Source: NIOZ-UU13 sp035528395 (GTDB taxonomy: Bacteria; Planctomycetota; Phycisphaerae; Sedimentisphaerales; Anaerobacaceae). From it: a DNA stretch of 64,000 bases. The position numbers and the translations under genes were made by a program. Below are positions 7,285 to 16,506 of this stretch, one piece after another; the first letter of the stretch is position 1; each line of letters begins with the position of its first letter. A model generated the notes under the pieces. The model searched no databases. It saw only the letters and a program-made list of their open reading frames with translations, and had not been told where the DNA came from. Location: positions 1 through 64,000 of the forward strand of contig DATKYR010000192.1 in NCBI GenBank assembly GCA_035528395.1, given 5' to 3'.

Positions 7285-9810
7285 TCATCGTGGGTCCGAT
7301 ACCGGGTGCGATGCAACGATTTTCACTCTATCGCCGGGAGAGTTGGCCTGGCTTCTGTCGAGTATTGCTATGACTCTTCTTTGTGGGCCGTCGACGCCGA
7401 TACGAATGAGAATATAAGCGGTAAAAACATCACTTCGTACAGTTACAAGATTGCTAATCCGTGAGAAAATCACGTCCCGCTCTTCAAAATCACTAACCGC
7501 TCCATCGCCCGGTGTAAGGTCGGGAAACCGGTCTAAATCGAAAGCACTATACAAAGGGTCATTAGCGTAATAGCCCATTGCGGGAACATGCATCAACTCA
7601 CCGGTACTTTCAAAACCTCCTACTGTATCTCGATGTGCAACTATTGCCTGGGCGATTGCAGGGGACATCCACGGTAGCTGCGCTATCACAAACCACGGAG
7701 CAGTATTGACGTTTATCCGGCCTTTTATTCTCGTTTCATATTCTCCCCGGCCAAAGGATGCCGGGTCGATGACCGTCAGATACTGAAAAATATTCGCAAA
7801 AGCCGGATTCTGCAAATCAAGCCGAACGACTTCTTCGCCGGGCTCTGACGCAACTCGCATACCAATCATATCGCACGGGTCGGCACCTGGCCCCACCTTA
7901 AGGACCCTTGCTATATCACCAATCGTAACAAAAGAATCCACCGAATTTGCAAGATTGTAGTTCCTTCGTCCGGCGCTTAGGCCATTCGCTCCACCCAATG
8001 TCTCGGCCGCAGTCTGCAAATTCTGATACACTACGTCCCAGTCGTTGTCAGGCCTGCAGTAAGACTGCCTCGTACCTTTAATAGCGGCCCAGTCAAACCA
8101 CTCATCTTCGGTTTCCTGTTTGTCAAGATAGAGCTCTTCAGCCAGTGTTGTCCTCAGAAGGTAAATGTCATATCTTTCATTTAAGGCATACGTTGGCGGA
8201 TCCGTACTCACAAGACTATATGTTGCTAATACCAGATTAGGGTCTTCCTTGCCCCCACCCGTCCCCATCAAACCTGCGACACCAAACCCGCTCGAAGCGG
8301 CAGAGCCGTTGGTAACTACAAATCGGCTGCCGTCTGCTATACCATAGCCGGCCAGATTTATCGTGCTCGCGACATCGCCATTTTGACGCCGAAGCTCCAG
8401 ACGGAAATTACCCAACGGAATATCCACGTCGAACGGATTATAAAGCTCGATCGCAAACTCATTATTCGTCGAATCATTTGCATCCGTCCCGCCGACACTG
8501 AACGCTATCTCACTGATAAAAGGCTGGGCCTCAAAGCCGTAATATGTCTTTTGCCCGACCGGCAAATAAGTTACCTCTGTATCGTTATCACGAAAGTCAA
8601 CTATATTGACCGCCAATTGAGCGGCCAATCCATTGGCATCCACAATCACAAAGTTGGGGTCGGTATCCAAAAGCCCAGCATATATTGCATCATACAGTAA
8701 ACTTTTATCCGCCGTATTGACATTAATCATCTTTCCATCGTTCAGCTCTGAGCCGGCTGGATTAATAATCCGGTCCATATTGTATGTGGTGGCGATATGC
8801 CGATACGCATAATAATTTGGGTCAACGCCACCGTCATCATAGGCCCTTTTAAACCAGGCATCCAGTAGTTCCCCGCCTGATGTTAAAGGGGTGGACAAAG
8901 TATTATTTCTGAATTCAACACCCCAATCTTCCAGCCGGGTGTCTATACCGGTATGATTCAACAGGAATCTGTTACGAAGCTCGAGCTCATCGGAAATATC
9001 AAAAGGCGTATAAGCCCCGTTTGGCGCACCGTAATACCAGATAACATTTTGCTCGTAGCTACGCAAATCCAGCGGGTCAACACCAACACCATTGTTTGCT
9101 CTTGCTTTAAGCAGACTCGTTTCTTTCGCCGGGGTCGGAGGGTTGTCCCCTCGGACGGCCAGAGCCACAAGATTTATCTGCATTTGGCTTGAACCGTCGA
9201 TGTCGAATATAGTTGCGTTAGGATCGCTCATGTCAAATTTATAAGCCGTATTGACGTTTAGCATTGCCCCATTGTCAGCAATTCTGATGGCTGCATAAAT
9301 TGGTTTGCCTTTGCCGGAGGTCATATCATCAAGTTTAATCCACTTTGAATCGCCCACACCGTCACCGTCGGCATCGGCATTAGCAACCAGATTATTGAAA
9401 TCGGTTATCGCGTCATACTCACCCACAACCTTTGCCTGTATGTCACTGCTATAGCCGGCTAAATATCCTGTAACGTCGCTTATCTGCCGCCAGTAATAAT
9501 CACCGTTCGATTCGTAAGGCTCAAGACTCGCCAGCCATTTATCCTCCGGTCCCGGATAATCCTGATATTCTGCTGCTGAGCCGGGGACATCTGAAGCCAA
9601 TTCCTGCGATATCTTTGCGATGACTGTTTCAACCGCGAACTCCAGCTCTTTATTTTCCGATATGGCCGATGTTGCTATCATGTCAATACGGGTAATCATT
9701 ACAAACAGCACACCGACAATAGCCAAAAGACTGGTCAAGACCACCGCCAGGATAAGGGCCGAGCCGACAGAAAACGTACTCCTACGAAATTTCTTGTTTA
9801 CTGTTTTCAT
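7285..9810 (-). CDS. gspK: GspK-like minor pseudopilin / type II secretion protein
   Basis: 841 aa, much longer than typical GspK. It has a basic N-terminus, then one hydrophobic helix (about 15-40: SALILAVVLTSLLAIVGVLF) and a large periplasmic part. GspK-type features are the INVNTA segments (three times) followed by helix-hairpin-helix-like stretches (VIAQLPWMSPAIAQAIVAHR). It lacks a clear GFTLIE cleavage motif, having RSTFSVGSA instead. It is the last gene of the operon, 11 bases after the GspJ-like gene. Role inferred: tip of the pseudopilus. Confidence 0.75.
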   Translation of the reverse strand: MKTVNKKFRRSTFSVGSALILAVVLTSLLAIVGVLFVMITRIDMIATSAISENKELEFAVETVIAKISQELASDVPGSAAEYQDYPGPEDKWLASLEPYESNGDYYWRQISDVTGYLAGYSSDIQAKVVGEYDAITDFNNLVANADADGDGVGDSKWIKLDDMTSGKGKPIYAAIRIADNGAMLNVNTAYKFDMSDPNATIFDIDGSSQMQINLVALAVRGDNPPTPAKETSLLKARANNGVGVDPLDLRSYEQNVIWYYGAPNGAYTPFDISDELELRNRFLLNHTGIDTRLEDWGVEFRNNTLSTPLTSGGELLDAWFKRAYDDGGVDPNYYAYRHIATTYNMDRIINPAGSELNDGKMINVNTADKSLLYDAIYAGLLDTDPNFVIVDANGLAAQLAVNIVDFRDNDTEVTYLPVGQKTYYGFEAQPFISEIAFSVGGTDANDSTNNEFAIELYNPFDVDIPLGNFRLELRRQNGDVASTINLAGYGIADGSRFVVTNGSAASSGFGVAGLMGTGGGKEDPNLVLATYSLVSTDPPTYALNERYDIYLLRTTLAEELYLDKQETEDEWFDWAAIKGTRQSYCRPDNDWDVVYQNLQTAAETLGGANGLSAGRRNYNLANSVDSFVTIGDIARVLKVGPGADPCDMIGMRVASEPGEEVVRLDLQNPAFANIFQYLTVIDPASFGRGEYETRIKGRINVNTAPWFVIAQLPWMSPAIAQAIVAHRDTVGGFESTGELMHVPAMGYYANDPLYSAFDLDRFPDLTPGDGAVSDFEERDVIFSRISNLVTVRSDVFTAYILIRIGVDGPQRRVIAILDRSQANSPGDRVKIVASHPVSDPR

Positions 9811-9821
9811 TTTTTATCAAA

Positions 9822-10871
9822 TTACTTGTCTAAATAAACAATGTGAGTAAAAGTCATGCCTTCTTTTATAATGCCTTTGGAATCGTATAACGTAAAAGTG
9901 AACTTAAGCGCCCGTCCAAGCCCCGGGATAGCGTTAAAATGCGCCTCATCCACCTGCTCTCTGGGATAATTGATGTTGTTCATAGTTACCACTCCGGTAG
10001 AGGGATAGGGATACAGCACTCCGGGAACACTATTTGGGTCAGAGAAGAAGAAGTGTGTATCTGCCAAATCCCCGTCACCATCTGGGTCAACCTCAGGTAA
10101 CCATTGCTGCTGGGCGTCATACCAGCCCTGAATCTTGAACTCTCCCACGCCCTCGCAAAAAAGCATATGGATTGAATTCGCGTCCGCCGGTTCAACCGTC
10201 ACTCCCCTGATTGATTCGTTGATATTACTGGTGTCAACCGTAATATCACTCATAGCAGAGAGCATATTCTTCTTGTTCTCCCACGCAATCTCCTTCCAGC
10301 CCTCTAAAGATATCTTGTCGTACTCATACCGGTTGTTCCACTCAAACCATTGTGCATCACTGAAGCTGTTGGGGTCCAAAAAATCGGCAAGGCTCGGGTC
10401 AGCCGTTAATATATGCACGTTTCTTGCAAGCACCCGCTTGGTTCTGTCCTGCCCCTCCGCCCTGACAATACCTTTCCTGGCAATCATATAACAGATTCTT
10501 GCAACGTTGCCGCGAACCGTCGGGTTAACCTTATAAGATTGAAAATCACCATCCGCAAAAAACATTATCCTGTCGAACCTCTCATACCCGTCGAGGTCGT
10601 TATCCTTATAATCAGCGGCAGTCACCGGTTTGGCCACCCACGCTACGAAAATTTCCCCGTCCTTCCTGAGGCCTTCAAAGTCGGTATTGAGCTGATTGGT
10701 AATGGCCCGCAGTTTCTGCATAATTTCAGCGTTCGCGATTGCAGTGCGATGAGCTCCAATGCTGACCTTGAAAATCACGCTCGCAAAAGACAGAATTACA
10801 GCCAGAATCCCAACAGCCACCAAAAGCTCAATTAAAGTAAAGGCTTTATTGGTTCGTGATTTGTAATTCAT
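9822..10871 (-). CDS. gspJ: GspJ-like minor pseudopilin
   Basis: 349 aa. It begins with a class III prepilin leader: a short basic peptide, then AFTLIELLVAVGILAVILSF with the glutamate at mature +5. Position in the operon (after I, before K) and size support GspJ rather than the major pseudopilin. The C-terminal part, after a globular domain, shows no known catalytic motif. Start ATG 10871 lacks a strong ribosome site. Confidence 0.75.
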   Translation of the reverse strand: MNYKSRTNKAFTLIELLVAVGILAVILSFASVIFKVSIGAHRTAIANAEIMQKLRAITNQLNTDFEGLRKDGEIFVAWVAKPVTAADYKDNDLDGYERFDRIMFFADGDFQSYKVNPTVRGNVARICYMIARKGIVRAEGQDRTKRVLARNVHILTADPSLADFLDPNSFSDAQWFEWNNRYEYDKISLEGWKEIAWENKKNMLSAMSDITVDTSNINESIRGVTVEPADANSIHMLFCEGVGEFKIQGWYDAQQQWLPEVDPDGDGDLADTHFFFSDPNSVPGVLYPYPSTGVVTMNNINYPREQVDEAHFNAIPGLGRALKFTFTLYDSKGIIKEGMTFTHIVYLDK

Positions 10872-10957
10872 AGTTCACAGAAACAGTTAATCTTCACTCA
10901 TCAATATCACATGTCCACCTACGGTGGAATCACTTCTTTAATCTATGTAATCTGTGG

Positions 10958-11683
10958 TTAAAATCTGATTACTTTCTGATATATCGCAATGCAGGGGTAT
11001 CTGCCGCCGCCGAGAGGTGGGGGAACCACCCACACCGAATCACTCAGCCCACCCTGCCAAACCCTGTCGAGCATGATTATGTTAGGAGTAGCGGCATCAC
11101 GCTGCAGGACTCGATAAAGCCGGCCTGTCTGGTTATCCGCTATCGTACAACCGCCATTGATGAAAGTTTCCTCACCCGCCACGTTTATCATGAGCTTATT
11201 TTCGTTGCCAGCCCCGGTAACAATTGAAACACTAAGCTTAACCGGAACAGGCCTTTGCGCCCCGCCCGGATACGTGCTTCTGTTACCAACTTTTCTGCTG
11301 ACAAAAACTGTTACCTGCACAAGCCGGTTAGTCAGGGTAGAATTCACTTGCCTGCACAACGCAGACCAGTAATACTGCTTCTGGGCCAAGCGCTTTGTCG
11401 AAGGATATGCAAACTCGTCAGCGGCGATGGGATTTAACACTTCGAACGGTGTCAGTTCGTCAGCCACCAGATTCGGGTCAGTTAAATTAAAGCCGTACAA
11501 CCTGATTTTTGCAAAGGCCTCGTCGGCTGCTACCGCCGCGGTGGTTCGCTCAGTGGAAATGGTCGCAAAATAAATACCGGTGAGGAATGTGCCGCTTATG
11601 AAAAGCATCCCGATGGCGAGCGTGCCAACAGCTAACAAAACCTCGGTAAGAGAAAAACCATTATATTGTCGAGTATTTCTCAT
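10958..11683 (-). CDS. gspI: GspI/PilV-like minor pseudopilin
   Basis: 241 aa. N-terminal prepilin motif NGFSLTEVLLAVGTLAIGML, with cleavage expected after the Gly and the Glu at +5. Placed between the GspH-like and GspJ-like genes, 7 bases after the former, in the usual H-I-J-K order. The C-terminal half holds beta-rich sequence without recognised motifs. Confidence 0.7.
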   Translation of the reverse strand: MRNTRQYNGFSLTEVLLAVGTLAIGMLFISGTFLTGIYFATISTERTTAAVAADEAFAKIRLYGFNLTDPNLVADELTPFEVLNPIAADEFAYPSTKRLAQKQYYWSALCRQVNSTLTNRLVQVTVFVSRKVGNRSTYPGGAQRPVPVKLSVSIVTGAGNENKLMINVAGEETFINGGCTIADNQTGRLYRVLQRDAATPNIIMLDRVWQGGLSDSVWVVPPPLGGGRYPCIAIYQKVIRF

Positions 11684-11690
11684 AGGCTCA

Positions 11691-12533
11691 TCAATCCGTC
11701 GAAATTATCGTCCCCGTGTATGGATTTATATAGACCAGTTCCAGACTACTTAAATAATTGAACCTTTCCGTCGGGCCTAATTTATCAAACCGGATTTTGT
11801 CATAGATAACGAACATGTTTCGGCTCGATTCCGCCCCCAAACCCAACTCAGCATAGTCATCCTGAATGAACATACCCACCCCGTAATTTGTTATATTATC
11901 AGGGGAATTGAAGACACTATCCATCGATACTTTATCGGAGAGGACATTATTTGGCTGGTAAATTCCATCTCTGTTTCTCACGCGAACATCGTGTATTATC
12001 AGCTTGCCGCTCGGCGAGAAAACAATCGAAAAACTGGACGTATCCGTAATGTATTTATTCTTTCGGTCCAGCCCAAAATTCTGCGGATTCGTATCATCAA
12101 GGTAGGCCGCCTTAAGCGGCTCATCGAGGAGGTCTTCCGCGTCGGTCCAATGTGTACCGTGTTTGATTCTGACCATCAAATCCATTACACCCAAACTCCT
12201 GGGCAGCTTTATTGGCTTAAGTCCTTCAACCGCCCGAAAACCAGGATTTAAACCTGTTTTTTCAAAATCGTGCACTATAAAGACCATATATTGGTTGCCG
12301 GCCAAATCCTGCTGGAACCGTATGCCGGCGTAATGCTGTTCCTTAGCAGCGATAGCACGGGCGCTGGACAAAGCGGCGCTTATCATACTCTTTCCGCCGC
12401 TCCCAGACTCGAATGACTCACGAATCACACGCATAACCGGCAAACCAATAGCAACGAGCAGCGATATGGTTGCGATAACAACCACCATTTCTGTCAATGT
12501 AAGACCGGATTTGATTTGTGGTTTATGGTTCAT
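11691..12533 (-). CDS. gspH: GspH-like pseudopilin
   Basis: 280 aa. Prepilin leader SGLTLTEMVVVIATISLLVA, then ARAIAAKEQHYAGIRF, typical of the region following the helix in GspH/FimT. Position in the operon supports GspH. It is preceded by a 120-base gap containing a degenerate repeat (12541-12580) and TCTGTCCTCTGT-type tandem runs (12620-12665). Confidence 0.7.
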   Translation of the reverse strand: MNHKPQIKSGLTLTEMVVVIATISLLVAIGLPVMRVIRESFESGSGGKSMISAALSSARAIAAKEQHYAGIRFQQDLAGNQYMVFIVHDFEKTGLNPGFRAVEGLKPIKLPRSLGVMDLMVRIKHGTHWTDAEDLLDEPLKAAYLDDTNPQNFGLDRKNKYITDTSSFSIVFSPSGKLIIHDVRVRNRDGIYQPNNVLSDKVSMDSVFNSPDNITNYGVGMFIQDDYAELGLGAESSRNMFVIYDKIRFDKLGPTERFNYLSSLELVYINPYTGTIISTD

Positions 12534-12653
12534 AGCATTGTTATTGCAAGCCAGGCGAAGCCAAGCGAAGCAATCTCAACTTCTTACTTCAATATTCCTT
12601 GTTCGATATTCAATATTCTTTTCTGTCCTCTGTCCTCTGTTATCTGTCCTCTG

Positions 12654-13130
12654 TCACCTGTTATTTATATCATCAGCAGTGCCGAAAATTTTGTCCGGCC
12701 CGGCCGATACCAGTTCCGGGAAATTATCACCGGGAACATATCTGTAATCCAGCACCATCCCCCACGGGTCATATATCTCCAATGGCGTCTCAGCAGTTCC
12801 GAATTCGTTCTTTAGCAAGGAATCGGCGATTTTTTCCAATATCTTCCGAGACTCCGGTATCAAGCTTAGCTTGTTATAAAGATATTCCGAATGTACAAGC
12901 GCATTTATAAAATCTTTTTCAGGCTGTTCAGGAAATTTACCTGTGTATTCGTGATATTCCTGCAACGCGCTTTCCAGCAGCGCAAAAGTACTTTCGAGGC
13001 ACCTTTCTTTGGACTGATTATCGATACGAGTGGCGATGCTGATTACCATTGAAGCCAGCAACGCGATTATAGCTACCACGACCAGTATCTCGACAAGGGT
13101 TACGCCATGCTTGTATTTGTAACTTTTCAT
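12654..13130 (-). CDS. gspG: GspG-type pseudopilin
   Basis: 158 aa, near the usual size of GspG. Prepilin motif HGVTLVEILVVVAIIALLAS, then a helix and a C-terminal Asp-rich loop (SAGPDKIFGTADDINN) like the calcium-binding loop of the major pseudopilin GspG. Third of three such proteins in a row; this one is closest in length to the canonical subunit. Confidence 0.75.
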   Translation of the reverse strand: MKSYKYKHGVTLVEILVVVAIIALLASMVISIATRIDNQSKERCLESTFALLESALQEYHEYTGKFPEQPEKDFINALVHSEYLYNKLSLIPESRKILEKIADSLLKNEFGTAETPLEIYDPWGMVLDYRYVPGDNFPELVSAGPDKIFGTADDINNR

Positions 13131-13160
13131 AGCTTTAGCTTGCTCAATTAAAATCTTCTA

Positions 13161-13255
13161 TGTCACCCTGAGCCCTTCGCTTCGCTCAAGGGCAAACTCC
13201 GCGAAGGGTCCCTTGCCTAAGATAGCGAGATTCTTCGCTTCGCTCAGAATGACAA
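13161..13255. repeat. MITE/REP-like palindromic element, TGTCAnnCTGAGC ends
   Basis: Bounded by TGTCACCCTGAGC and its inverted counterpart GCTCAGAATGACA, with internal CTTCGCTTCGCTCA units. Members of the same family occur at 20857-21010 and inside 56207-56344. It fills the gap between two pseudopilin genes without breaking either. Confidence 0.65.
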
Positions 13256-13287
13256 GACACTAAAGCGAGCAATTTGTTATGGGGGGC

Positions 13288-14130
13288 TTAATTTCCAAAG
13301 TTGCGAATGTCGTCGCTTGTCCCGTAAATACCATCTACCCCCGCTGAAATCAATATGTAAGAATCAGGCCTGTAAGGCCAGGGTCTGGCGCTTATCTTCG
13401 GGTCTCTGATATAATCATAGAAATATTGAAACTGACCGGCAGGTCTGGATAAGGGTTGCTCTATGTTGTCTGCCTGCTGTTTTATCTGAATAAGGACGTC
13501 GTTGTGCTGAGCATTGTAAATATCACGTATTGTTTTCCCTGAAGTGTTTGCTCTGTAATAAAGAATTGGCGCCCCCGCCTTGACCGTCTTGCCGTTAGAT
13601 AACGTTATTGTCCTTGCGCCAAATACGTCGCAAAGTACAAAAGTATTCGGTGCCAAAGGCCTGGTATCAAAAAACAAGCCGGGCTCACGAATTGAGATAT
13701 TACCTAATCTAAAAGCATCGAAGGTGGCGAGCTCCAGATACGGACCTCTTCTCTGGTCAAAAAAAATGGGATTGTTAGCATCATATATGAACTCTCCATC
13801 GTCATTACGCCCATTAGACCTGAAATCCGATTTCGGATGAAATCCTAACAGGTCCCAGCCTACAAGGGCTTCGGCGAGCTTCTGTGCGCCACAGTAACCA
13901 CTCCCCGGCGCCGTCGGTAATGGCCAGTCAGACCCAGGGTAGTCACCATAGTCGTTTTTAAAGGCCGTTAGAGCCAGCTCGATTGTCGTAAACTGTGCCT
14001 TTTGTTTTGTCTCTCTTGCCGTGTTGCGCACCATACTTAAAGCAGGGATAAGAAGCCCGACCATCAGCGCAATTATCCCAAGAGCCGCTAACAGCTCAAC
14101 AACTGTAAATCCTGTCCTTTTTCGTTTCAC
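13288..14130 (-). CDS. GspG-like pseudopilin, long form
   Basis: 280 aa from GTG 14130 (GAGGGA ribosome site 6 bases upstream). Prepilin motif TGFTVVELLAALGIIALMVG, then FKNDYGDYPGS, the tyrosine/proline segment of GspG-type proteins, and a C-terminal loop AGVDGIYGTSDDIRNFG. Paralogue of the next gene upstream; both are larger than ordinary GspG because of an insert between helix and C-terminal loop. Confidence 0.75.
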   Translation of the reverse strand: MKRKRTGFTVVELLAALGIIALMVGLLIPALSMVRNTARETKQKAQFTTIELALTAFKNDYGDYPGSDWPLPTAPGSGYCGAQKLAEALVGWDLLGFHPKSDFRSNGRNDDGEFIYDANNPIFFDQRRGPYLELATFDAFRLGNISIREPGLFFDTRPLAPNTFVLCDVFGARTITLSNGKTVKAGAPILYYRANTSGKTIRDIYNAQHNDVLIQIKQQADNIEQPLSRPAGQFQYFYDYIRDPKISARPWPYRPDSYILISAGVDGIYGTSDDIRNFGN

Positions 14131-14275
14131 AGTTATTCCCTCTTTATATTCCTATGCCTTTTTGCCATCCGAAGCGAAACAAGCCTTCAGCCCTGAGCGA
14201 AGCCGAAAGGTCGAAGGTGAAGAATCTTCGCACAATTCACAACTAAACACTCAAAGTTCCATCTCCCCGAAGCCG

Positions 14276-15148
14276 TCATTCTCTGTATTTCCACTCAAAA
14301 TTACATATGTCGTCAGCAGTACCGTATTCGCCATCATAGCCTGCTGATATCAGTATGTAAGAGTCAGTCCTGTAAGGTCGGCGCACCGTGATAATCTTTT
14401 CATTCCTTGTATTTCTGTAGAACCTTGCAGGTTCTGAAAGACTATGTGTCGTAGCTTTACCTGCTTCTTCCCACGCCTTACCGAGATTAACCAAAGCGTG
14501 ATTGTCCCAGTAATTGTAGATATTACCCATATTGTCCTGAGGCGTTGGCGCGGTGTTGGGGTCATGCAGGTTGTTCGACGTCTCTGCCTTGTAGTAAAGT
14601 ACAGGCATGCCGGACTTTATACCCGTTCTCATTTGACGTGTATATACGTCGCATAAAACAAAAATATTTTCCTGGAAAGGAGCTGTCTGACTGGGACCGT
14701 ATATATCTACCAGCCTATAGGCATTGGCATTGTCGAGCTGAAGAAACGGTCCGAGTCGAGCACTCAAATTTTCTTTTGTTGGCAGGTATATATCCCTTGT
14801 GCCGGTTACATCCATACCATCTGCTCTGAAGGCAGAATCCGGGTGAAAGCCTAACAAATCCCGTCCCATCATTGCCTCGCAAAGCTTCATTGCACCACAG
14901 TAGGGTTGACCGGCTCCGTCCATCGCACCGGAAGGTGGATAACCGTCGTGCTCATTATTGAAAAGTTCTATGGCAGACTGCATGCTGTTAAACTGCGCCA
15001 TTTGTTTGACCTTCTGGGCATACTTCCTGACGTTGCTCAACGCCGGCACAAGAACGCCTATGAGAATTACAATAATGCTCATAACCGTTAGCAGCTCTAT
15101 AATGGTAAATGCCGCCTTTCTGTTGGACTGTTTGACAATTGACTTCAT
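14276..15148 (-). CDS. GspG-like pseudopilin, long form
   Basis: 290 aa. Prepilin motif AAFTIIELLTVMSIIVILIG; FNNEHDGYPPSG; C-terminal loop SAGYDGEYGTADDI. It follows the gspF-like gene by 50 bases and has good overall similarity to the 13288-14130 product (LLGFHPKS/LLGFHPDS, VLCDVF/VLCDVY, PYRPDSYILISAG/PYRTDSYILISAG), so the two arose by tandem duplication. The 145-base gap downstream (14131-14275) carries a degenerate REP unit. Confidence 0.75.
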   Translation of the reverse strand: MKSIVKQSNRKAAFTIIELLTVMSIIVILIGVLVPALSNVRKYAQKVKQMAQFNSMQSAIELFNNEHDGYPPSGAMDGAGQPYCGAMKLCEAMMGRDLLGFHPDSAFRADGMDVTGTRDIYLPTKENLSARLGPFLQLDNANAYRLVDIYGPSQTAPFQENIFVLCDVYTRQMRTGIKSGMPVLYYKAETSNNLHDPNTAPTPQDNMGNIYNYWDNHALVNLGKAWEEAGKATTHSLSEPARFYRNTRNEKIITVRRPYRTDSYILISAGYDGEYGTADDICNFEWKYRE

Positions 15149-15198
15149 TTCTTTTCTCCTTACTGTTCAGTTAAAGGTTTCGTTTATTAATTCGGTTC

Positions 15199-16455
15199 TT
15201 ATGCTTGCGAGCCTAAGCTTGTAATTACCTGTATCATTGGCAAAAATACCGATAGGACGATAGTCATAACGATACTGCCAAGCACAATAATTATAATCGG
15301 CTCAAGCATCGACATTAACGAGGCAACCAGCACGTCAACCTGCTCATCGAAGTTGTCCGCTACTTTCAAAAGCATCTTGTCCAGGTCACCTGTTTCCTCG
15401 CCCACGGCAACCATATTGGAGACGATTAAGTCAACGGTTTTAGACTGCCGTAACGGGCCGGCAAACGTGTCGCCCTGTCTGATGGAGTTGTGGACATTGT
15501 TGAGCATATTGGCAAAAACTTCGTTTCCCGCAGTCTCACGCGTAACAGTAATGGCATCCAGAATCGGCACACCTGCACTAATCAATGTTCCAAGTGTCCT
15601 TGTCCACCTTGTAACTGACACTTTACTGGTAATCTGCCCCATAACCGGAAGTTTCAATTTGAAGGAATCCAGAACATATCTGCCGGCGTGAAACCTCCTT
15701 ACAATCCTGAGCAGGAAAATTAATCCAAACGGAATGCCTATTATGACCACCCAGCCATATTGTGTTGCAATCCAGTTGCTTACGCCGAGCACTGTAGTCG
15801 TTACAGGATTCAATTCACCTTGCACCATCTCCTCAAGCACTGTCTTAAACTGCGGTATCACATATTTCATCAACAGCAAGAGAATAGTGAAAGCCGCACC
15901 CAGAACCACCGCCGGATATACCATTGCGCTTTTAACTCGCGATTTGAGTTTCTGGGCCTTTTCCATAAAGTCAGCCACACGAGACAATATCAGGTCCAGC
16001 ACACCGCCGGTCTCACCTGCCGCCACCATACCGGTGAACAGCCGGTCAAAGGTTCTGGGGTATCTGGCCATAGCTTCCGAGAGCGTGGAACCGCCCTCAA
16101 TGTCATCGGCTACGTAACCGATAACCCTCTTGAATGTCCCCGACTTTTGCTGTTCCTCGAGAATCCTCAACGACCGCAAAATGGGCAGGCCCGCATCCTG
16201 GAGCGTCGAAAGCTGTCTTGCAAACTGTGTTATATATTTGATTTTGACCTTGCCGCCGGCACCTCGCTTGCGTGTCGGCCTGGCAGCAGCTTTTTTCGCT
16301 CCCGCTTTTTTCCCCACACCGCGTTCACGGACCTTCGTGGGAAAATATCCCATATTGCGTATCTTGCTTATCGCTTCTTTCTGGCTGAGAGCATCTATCT
16401 CATCTTTTATCTCTACGCCCTGTGCATCCAGCGCTGCATATTGAAAAACCGGCAT
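15199..16455 (-). CDS. gspF: Type II secretion inner-membrane protein GspF/PilC
   Basis: 418 aa, the usual length. Two T2SSF domains (about 80-205 and 285-405), each ending in membrane helices, with signatures FARQLSTLQDAGLPILRSL and VAAGETGGVLD and, in the second copy, WTRTLGTLISAGVPILDAI and VAVGEETGDLDKML. Residues 55-75 are an unusual Lys/Arg/Ala/Gly-rich linker. The platform protein that couples the GspE ATPase to pseudopilus assembly. Confidence 0.92.
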   Translation of the reverse strand: MPVFQYAALDAQGVEIKDEIDALSQKEAISKIRNMGYFPTKVRERGVGKKAGAKKAAARPTRKRGAGGKVKIKYITQFARQLSTLQDAGLPILRSLRILEEQQKSGTFKRVIGYVADDIEGGSTLSEAMARYPRTFDRLFTGMVAAGETGGVLDLILSRVADFMEKAQKLKSRVKSAMVYPAVVLGAAFTILLLLMKYVIPQFKTVLEEMVQGELNPVTTTVLGVSNWIATQYGWVVIIGIPFGLIFLLRIVRRFHAGRYVLDSFKLKLPVMGQITSKVSVTRWTRTLGTLISAGVPILDAITVTRETAGNEVFANMLNNVHNSIRQGDTFAGPLRQSKTVDLIVSNMVAVGEETGDLDKMLLKVADNFDEQVDVLVASLMSMLEPIIIIVLGSIVMTIVLSVFLPMIQVITSLGSQA

Positions 16456-16506
16456 TTTAAATACCTCCTTTGTATGGACGATTATCTATTAAGTCCAGAT
16501 TCATAT

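Noticed and set aside
10914..10926. CCACC-TAC-GGTGG hairpin between gspI and gspJ
   Set aside because: Five-bp stem without T-run, inside an operon; too small to call a terminator.
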